Source: Bradyrhizobium sp. 139 (lineage in GTDB: Bacteria > Pseudomonadota > Alphaproteobacteria > Rhizobiales > Xanthobacteraceae). From it: 64,000 nucleotides of DNA. Position 1 is the stretch's first letter, and each line of letters begins with the position of its first letter. This document shows, in pieces, positions 59,524 to 64,000 of this stretch. The stretch covers positions 62,001 to 126,000 of the forward strand of contig NZ_JADPKS010000023.1 in assembly GCF_023074175.1 (NCBI RefSeq), in the 5' to 3' direction. The notes under the pieces are model-generated. The model was not told where the DNA came from. It did no database searches and saw only the letters and a program-made list of their open reading frames with translations. A program made the translations under genes and the position numbers.

Positions 59524-61622
59524 CACGCCGCCTCGCTGATGTGCTGTTTCTCGACCTTCGACTGCGCGAGTGTAACGAGCTGCGCGACGTCGAGGATCAA
59601 CGCCGCCGTGCCGTCGCCCAGAATCGCCGCGCCGGAGAAGATCGTGACGTCGGAATGCAGCTTGGAGAGCGACTTGATCACGGTCTGGTGGTTGCCGATA
59701 ATCTGGTCGGCGACGAGGCCAACGCGGGTCTCGCCGGTCGAGATGATGATCGTCTTCTGGTGCCGGTCGGGCGAACCCGACGCGGACATGATCTCGCGCA
59801 ACCGCAGGAACGGAACGAGGTTGCCGCGAACGTTGAGGAAGTTGCGGCCGCGGGAGCGCTCGTCCTCGGCCGTCAGCTCGACGCATTCCTCCACCGCCGA
59901 CAACGGAATGATGTAGCGGCCTTCGCCGACACGGATCAAAAGCCCCTCGATGATCGCGAGTGTCAGCGGCAGGCGCAGCGTCACCGTGGTGCCCTGGCCC
60001 GGCCGGGTCGACAGGTCGATCGTGCCGCGCATGTTTTCGATGGTGCGCTTGACCACATCCATGCCGACGCCGCGGCCCGACAGCGCCGAGATGGTCTGCG
60101 CGGTCGAGAAGCCCGGGTGAAACAGGAACTGGTGGATCTCGTGATCAGTCAGCACCGCGCCAGAGGCGATCAGCCCCTGCTCTTCCGCTTTCGCGCGGAT
60201 GCGCGCGGTGTTGAGGCCGCCGCCATTGTCCTTCACGGTGACGAGCACCTGCGCACCGGAATGCACGGCCGCGAGCTCGATCCGGCCCTGCTCGGTCTTG
60301 CCGTTCGCAGAGCGCGTTGCGGTGTCTTCGATACCGTGATCGATGGCGTTGCGGATCAGATGCACCAGCGGATCGGCCAGGCACTCGATCATGGTCTTGT
60401 CGAGCTCGGTGTCCTCGCCCGTCGTGACGAATTCGACCGGCTTCGCCAGATCGCGCGACAAATCGTGCACCAGGCGGCGGAAGCGGCCGAACAGCGAGCC
60501 GATCGGTACCATGCGCGCGCCCATCGTGGTATCGCGCAAGGAAGAGGCGAGGCGCTCGATTTCCTCGGCGATCATCTTGATCGAGAGATCCGAGCCGGAC
60601 GAGGCGAGCTGCGTCAGCCGCGCTTGAGCGATAACAAGCTCGCCGACCCGGTCCATCAACTCGTCGAGACGCTCGGCCTGGACACGGACGGTGGCGATGC
60701 CGCGCTCGTCGCGCTTGCCCTCGGGCTTCGGTTCCGGCTTTGACACGGGCTTCAGCTCAGGCTTTGCTTCAGACTTGGACTGCGCCTTTGCGAGGGGCTG
60801 CTTGGTGACGGGCGCAGCAACAGCCTCGACCATCGGCGCAATCATCTCAATCACCGGGGCCGGCTCCTCGTCGAGGAGCTGGAACAGCGGCACCGGCGCG
60901 GGCGCCTCGACATGCTCCAGCGGCGAGAGCGTCAGCTTCATCTCGTCCTGGACGAACATGAAGACGTCGTCGATCGCCTCCTTGTCGCAGGCCGCATGCA
61001 GCTTGACGTCCCACTTCAGATAGCAGTCTTCCGGCTCCATCTCGTCGAGGAACGGGATGCCGTCGGTAACAGGCACGACGAAACACGGGCCGAGCTTGCA
61101 AAGGTCTTCCAGCAGATCGAGCGGGTTCGAGCCGTTGCGCAGGACGTGCGATTCGAATTCCAGATACAGATGCCAGCCGACCTGCTTGCTCTCGCTGGAG
61201 GCCAGCGGCGGCGCTTCGGCCATTTCGGCGACAGGAGCGACAGGCTGATCGGGAAGGACAAAGCGCTTGAGGTCGTCGAGAATGGCCTCGCCGATGACGT
61301 CGTCGGTCGACTGCGGATCCTCGATCAGCGCGCGGATATAGTCCTTGGCGGCGAGCGCGACCGAGATCAGCTCCTGCGTCGGCTTGATCTCGCCCTTGCG
61401 GACGCGGTCGAACGCGGTCTCGAATTCATGGGTGAAGCAGGCGACCTTGTCGAAGCCGAACATGGCGCCCGAGCCCTTGATCGTATGCAGGGCGCGGAAG
61501 GCGGAATCGACGAGTTCGCGGTCGTCTGGACGCTGGCCGAGATCGAGCAGGGCCCCTTCCAGGACTTCGAACAGCTCGCTGGCTTCCTGGCGAAAGACCT
61601 CGGTCGGGTCCATCGCGCTCAT
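59523..61622 (-). CDS. cheA: CheA chemotaxis histidine kinase, 699 aa
   Basis: Sensor kinase of the pathway. The HPt (P1) domain carries His46 in FRALHTIKGSGAMFGFDK. A P2-like domain (about 145-235) ends with LTLSPLEHV. A Lys/Pro/Glu-rich linker leads to the dimerisation domain (IATVRVQAERLDELMDRVGE), the ATPase with the N box LIRNAIDHGIEDT, DNGGGLN and GRGVGMDVVKRTI, and the C-terminal CheW-like P5 domain (IIPLSAVEECVELTAEDERS). Length is normal. Its start shares ATGA with the cheY stop, and its stop overlaps cheW. The operon order is STAS, cheY, cheA, cheW. Confidence 0.97.
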   Translation of the reverse strand: MSAMDPTEVFRQEASELFEVLEGALLDLGQRPDDRELVDSAFRALHTIKGSGAMFGFDKVACFTHEFETAFDRVRKGEIKPTQELISVALAAKDYIRALIEDPQSTDDVIGEAILDDLKRFVLPDQPVAPVAEMAEAPPLASSESKQVGWHLYLEFESHVLRNGSNPLDLLEDLCKLGPCFVVPVTDGIPFLDEMEPEDCYLKWDVKLHAACDKEAIDDVFMFVQDEMKLTLSPLEHVEAPAPVPLFQLLDEEPAPVIEMIAPMVEAVAAPVTKQPLAKAQSKSEAKPELKPVSKPEPKPEGKRDERGIATVRVQAERLDELMDRVGELVIAQARLTQLASSGSDLSIKMIAEEIERLASSLRDTTMGARMVPIGSLFGRFRRLVHDLSRDLAKPVEFVTTGEDTELDKTMIECLADPLVHLIRNAIDHGIEDTATRSANGKTEQGRIELAAVHSGAQVLVTVKDNGGGLNTARIRAKAEEQGLIASGAVLTDHEIHQFLFHPGFSTAQTISALSGRGVGMDVVKRTIENMRGTIDLSTRPGQGTTVTLRLPLTLAIIEGLLIRVGEGRYIIPLSAVEECVELTAEDERSRGRNFLNVRGNLVPFLRLREIMSASGSPDRHQKTIIISTGETRVGLVADQIIGNHQTVIKSLSKLHSDVTIFSGAAILGDGTAALILDVAQLVTLAQSKVEKQHISEAA

Positions 61623-61984
61623 GCGCGCACCAGCTTGCCGACGACGGCGAGCAGCTGCTCGGGCTTGAAGGGTTTGGTAATCCAGCCGGTGGCGCCGGCG
61701 CTCTTGGCTTCCTGTTTCACCGTATCGTTGGATTCGGTGGTCAGGAACACGATGGGCATGCCGACCGCGCTCGGCAGCTTGCGCAGCGCGCGGATCAGCT
61801 CCAGCCCGTTCATGACGGGCATATTAAGGTCGGTGATGACGAGGTCGAGCTTGCCGGCCTGCGCCTTGGCGAGCCCCTGCGCGCCGTCGCCAGCCTCGAT
61901 CACGCTGTGACCGGCAGGCTCGAGCACAACCTTGATCATCTGCCGAATGCTGGGGGAATCGTCGACGGTCAGAATCGTGGCCAT
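61619..61984 (-). CDS. cheY: CheY response regulator, 121 aa
   Basis: A single receiver domain: acidic pair Asp8/Asp9 (ILTVDDSPS), phosphoacceptor Asp52 in VITDLNMPVMNG, Thr82-83 (VFLTTESND) and Lys104 in WITKPFKPE. It lacks an output domain, so it should act on the flagellar motor or as a phosphate sink. Four-base overlap (ATGA) with cheA and one-base overlap with the STAS gene show translational coupling. Confidence 0.97.
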   Translation of the reverse strand: MATILTVDDSPSIRQMIKVVLEPAGHSVIEAGDGAQGLAKAQAGKLDLVITDLNMPVMNGLELIRALRKLPSAVGMPIVFLTTESNDTVKQEAKSAGATGWITKPFKPEQLLAVVGKLVRA

Positions 61985-62307
61985 CAGGCGCCATCTTTCT
62001 TTTGCAGGAAATGCTGATCGATCATCGCCTCGCTGGCGAAGCCGGCGCGATGAAGCGTGTTACGCAGAGACTGGGAGAATGATGTGAGCACCACTGGGCG
62101 GCCCTGGGCCTCGCCTGTCTTGGCGGTCGACAGCAGAAGCTGGATTGAGGTCACGTCGGCCTTGTCGACGCTCGAACAATCGATCTCGAGCCGGTCCTGC
62201 CGGCCGAAAGCTTCGCGGATCAGATCATAGACGCTCCGGATCGCAGCGATGCTGCAATCCGCAGGCAGCCGTAGGGACCACTTCGGCTCAGTGACATCAG
62301 ACGACAT
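61984..62307 (-). CDS. STAS-domain protein at the head of the che operon, 107 aa
   Basis: ATG 62307 (MSSDVTEPKWSL) has GGGGGA four bases upstream and is preferred to ATG 62325. The fold reads as STAS/MlaB type: SLRLPADCSIAAIRSVYDLI, REAFGRQDRLEIDCSSVDKA, DVTSIQLLLSTAKTGEAQGR and VVLTSFSQSLRNTLHRAGF. The Ser/Thr at the usual phosphorylation position (VTSIQ) is present. STAS proteins often head che operons of this class. It may tune CheA or receptor arrays, but no direct evidence is in the sequence. It is the first gene of the operon; its promoter should lie in 62308-62590. Confidence 0.85.
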   Translation of the reverse strand: MSSDVTEPKWSLRLPADCSIAAIRSVYDLIREAFGRQDRLEIDCSSVDKADVTSIQLLLSTAKTGEAQGRPVVLTSFSQSLRNTLHRAGFASEAMIDQHFLQKKDGA

Positions 62308-62590
62308 TCGTCCCCCAAATTTCATCGGGATTCGCTGCGCGCATGGCGCGAATCCCGCACGACGACTATTCGCAACGGAGAGTATGCAAACCCCTAATGG
62401 GCTCCCCCGTACAACTACGGGTCACAAACCGAAGAACTTCGCGTCTGCATGCATGAGTGCATAGCCCGCCCAAATCGCATGCGTTGCGCGCAGTCTTGGG
62501 CAGTTCGCCGCGGCATGAACGTTTGCTCCGCGTTAAATCACGCGGGCTATTTCTTGAGGTCATGCCTCGCCATCCGAACGAGCCCGGCCG

Positions 62591-63730
62591 ATGTTGACCC
62601 AAGCGCTTCTGATTGACGACAGCCGCTCTGTCCTCAATTTCCTGAAACGTCATATCGAATCCGAAGGCCTGGTCGAGGCCACCACCTTCCTCGATCCCAT
62701 CGAGGCGATGGCCTGCGCGCGCGAACGCGTCTTCGATCTCGTGCTGGTCGACTACGAGATGCCACGTATGGACGGCATCAGCTTCATCCGCGCCTTCCGC
62801 GCCCTGCCCGGCCGCGCCGACATCCCGATCGCGATGATCACTTCGCGACAGACCGATGACGTCAAGATGGAAGCGCTGCAGGCTGGTGCAACCGATTTCT
62901 TACCGAAACAGCCGCAGAGCGTCGAAATGACGATCCGCCTGCGTAACCTGGTGCACCTGGGTGCAGCCGTGCGCAAGCAGAACGACCGCGCCGCGGATCT
63001 GGCGAGCGCGGTCGCCGCCGCGACCCAGAAGCTCGGCGAGCGTGAGGAGGAGATCATTCTGCGGCTCGCGCTCGCGGTCGAATACCGCGACAACGACACC
63101 GGCGAACACACGCTGCGGGTCGCCCGCTACAGCCGCATCATCGCCGAGCAGCTCGGCCTGCCACCCCGGCTCTGCCGGGACATCTATCTGGCCGCGCCCC
63201 TGCACGACGTCGGCAAGGTCGCCATCCCCGACAATATCCTGCTCAAGCCCGGCAAGCTGACCGACGCGGAGATGGCGGTGATCCGGACGCATGCGACGAT
63301 AGGCGAAAGGATCCTTGCCGACTCCAGCTGCGAGCTGATCCAGCTCGGTGCGCAAATTGCCGCAGGCCATCACGAGCGCTGGGACGGCGCAGGCTATCCG
63401 AACGGCCTCAGGGCGGACGACATCCCGGTCGCCGCGCGGGTGGTCGCTGTCGCCGACGTCTTCGACGCCCTGACGACGCGGCGGCCATATAAAGAGCCGA
63501 TGGCGCTGGACGTGGCGCGCAACTATCTGGTCGAGAACCAGGGCCGGCAGTTCGACCCGGCCTGCGTCGAGGCCTTCCTGTCGCGCTGGGACGAGGTCGT
63601 GGAGATCGCCGCCGGCCAGCAGGCGACGCCGTATCAGAAGACCGAAGCCGCTCTCGCTGCTGTTATAGAGTGTGCGGCTGAGAGCCGCGCGGTCGAGGAC
63701 CGGTTGCCCGAGGCCGTCCCGGCCGCTTGA
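62591..63730 (+). CDS. Response regulator with HD-GYP domain, 379 aa
   Basis: An N-terminal receiver domain (Asp54 in LVLVDYEMPRMDG; Lys near 106 in DFLPKQ) is joined by a helical linker to an HD-GYP phosphodiesterase domain: LAAPLHDVGKVAIPDNILLK (HD at 205-206), GHHERWDGAGYPNGL (GYP at 268-270) and ADVFDALTTRRPYKEP. All metal ligand motifs are present, so it should cleave cyclic di-GMP. It is transcribed away from the che operon. By lowering c-di-GMP it could favour motility over polysaccharide production, a link that is inferred. Confidence 0.95.
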   Translation: MLTQALLIDDSRSVLNFLKRHIESEGLVEATTFLDPIEAMACARERVFDLVLVDYEMPRMDGISFIRAFRALPGRADIPIAMITSRQTDDVKMEALQAGATDFLPKQPQSVEMTIRLRNLVHLGAAVRKQNDRAADLASAVAAATQKLGEREEEIILRLALAVEYRDNDTGEHTLRVARYSRIIAEQLGLPPRLCRDIYLAAPLHDVGKVAIPDNILLKPGKLTDAEMAVIRTHATIGERILADSSCELIQLGAQIAAGHHERWDGAGYPNGLRADDIPVAARVVAVADVFDALTTRRPYKEPMALDVARNYLVENQGRQFDPACVEAFLSRWDEVVEIAAGQQATPYQKTEAALAAVIECAAESRAVEDRLPEAVPAA

Positions 63731-63917
63731 CATTATCCGTGTGGGCAACAGCTTGCCGCGGCTCTGTTTTCTCCGGTCGCCGGTTTGAACCTGTTGCTGA
63801 TAGAGTGCACCAATATCAAAGAGTGATTCCGGTCACACTTGCCTGGGCATCCTGCTGCTAAGCATCGGACCAGGATGAGGACCGGCAAAGCATCGGTCGA
63901 ATTGGATGAGAATACCC

Positions 63918-64000
63918 ATGAGAAGCCTGATCGGCGCCGCTTTCGGCGCGTTCTATCTTGCGGCCCCCGCTTTTGCGGAGACCCCGGCCGCGATCGTCGA
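63918..64000 (+). CDS. Start of an exported protein (cut by window end)
   Basis: ATG 63918, or in-frame ATG 63906, begins MRSLIGAAFGAFYLAAPAFA followed by ETPAAIV. This is a clear signal peptide with an AFA cleavage site. Only 27 codons are present, so the product cannot be identified. It is on the same strand as the HD-GYP regulator, about 190 bases downstream. Confidence 0.6.
   Translation, partial: MRSLIGAAFGAFYLAAPAFAETPAAIV

Noticed and set aside
59541..60743. A 400-codon plus-strand frame
   Set aside because: Antisense shadow of cheA; His/Arg-rich translation without domains.

Overview
The window looks like a chromosomal segment of a Bradyrhizobium-type alphaproteobacterium. The DNA is mostly GC-rich, with the usual alphaproteobacterial exopolysaccharide and chemotaxis families and many small orphan proteins of types I associate with Bradyrhizobium. 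This assignment rests on recognition of families, not on a database search. It has three parts.

Part 1 (about 1-9400) is gene-poor and decaying. It opens in the 3' end of an orphan gene. It then holds a shattered paralogue of that gene (3544-4139), a gene split over three frames (4114-4856), several small orphan genes, two possible single-membrane-span microproteins (5590-5673, 5783-5857), an H-NS-like protein (6436-6774), a VanZ-like protein (7925-8317) and a transglutaminase-like cysteine protease gene killed by one missing T (8654-9171).

Part 2 (about 9400-50600) is a large surface-polysaccharide locus with its accessory genes. gmd and fcl make GDP-L-fucose. An ExoY/WcaJ-type phosphotransferase starts the lipid-linked repeat unit. 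Several glycosyltransferases, two membrane O-acyltransferases, a WcaF-type acetyltransferase and a methyltransferase build and decorate it. A Wzx-type flippase and Wzy-type proteins move and polymerise it. A Wzz/BY-kinase (ExoP) and a Wza/ExoF-like lipoprotein export it, and an exported beta-helix protein may trim or modify it. The stretch 20055-29900 is visibly more AT-rich than its flanks, like an exchangeable serotype cassette. To its right lie a cysteine protease, a PPP-type phosphatase, and many small exported or membrane proteins of unknown function. Several of these have partner or dead copies on the left flank (secreted GHA-x-NG proteins, VanZ proteins, the cysteine protease), which suggests repeated duplication and loss around the locus.

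Part 3 (50700-64000) is a compact chemotaxis operon on the minus strand: STAS protein, CheY, CheA, CheW, receptor, CheW, receptor, CheR, CheB and a soluble receptor-like protein, followed by a GrlR-like protein. A response regulator with an HD-GYP domain is transcribed divergently, and the start of an exported protein is cut by the window end. The two membrane receptors have nearly identical signalling halves and different sensing halves.

The least expected things I found are relics: the last codons of a WcaI-like glycosyltransferase gene next to gmd, which imply that a methyltransferase/acyltransferase module was inserted between gmd and wcaI; a phosphatase 3' relic at 48205-48322; and small tandem repeats that copied a ribosome binding site or a stop/start junction. 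I saw no tRNA, rRNA, CRISPR array, complete insertion sequence or replication origin.
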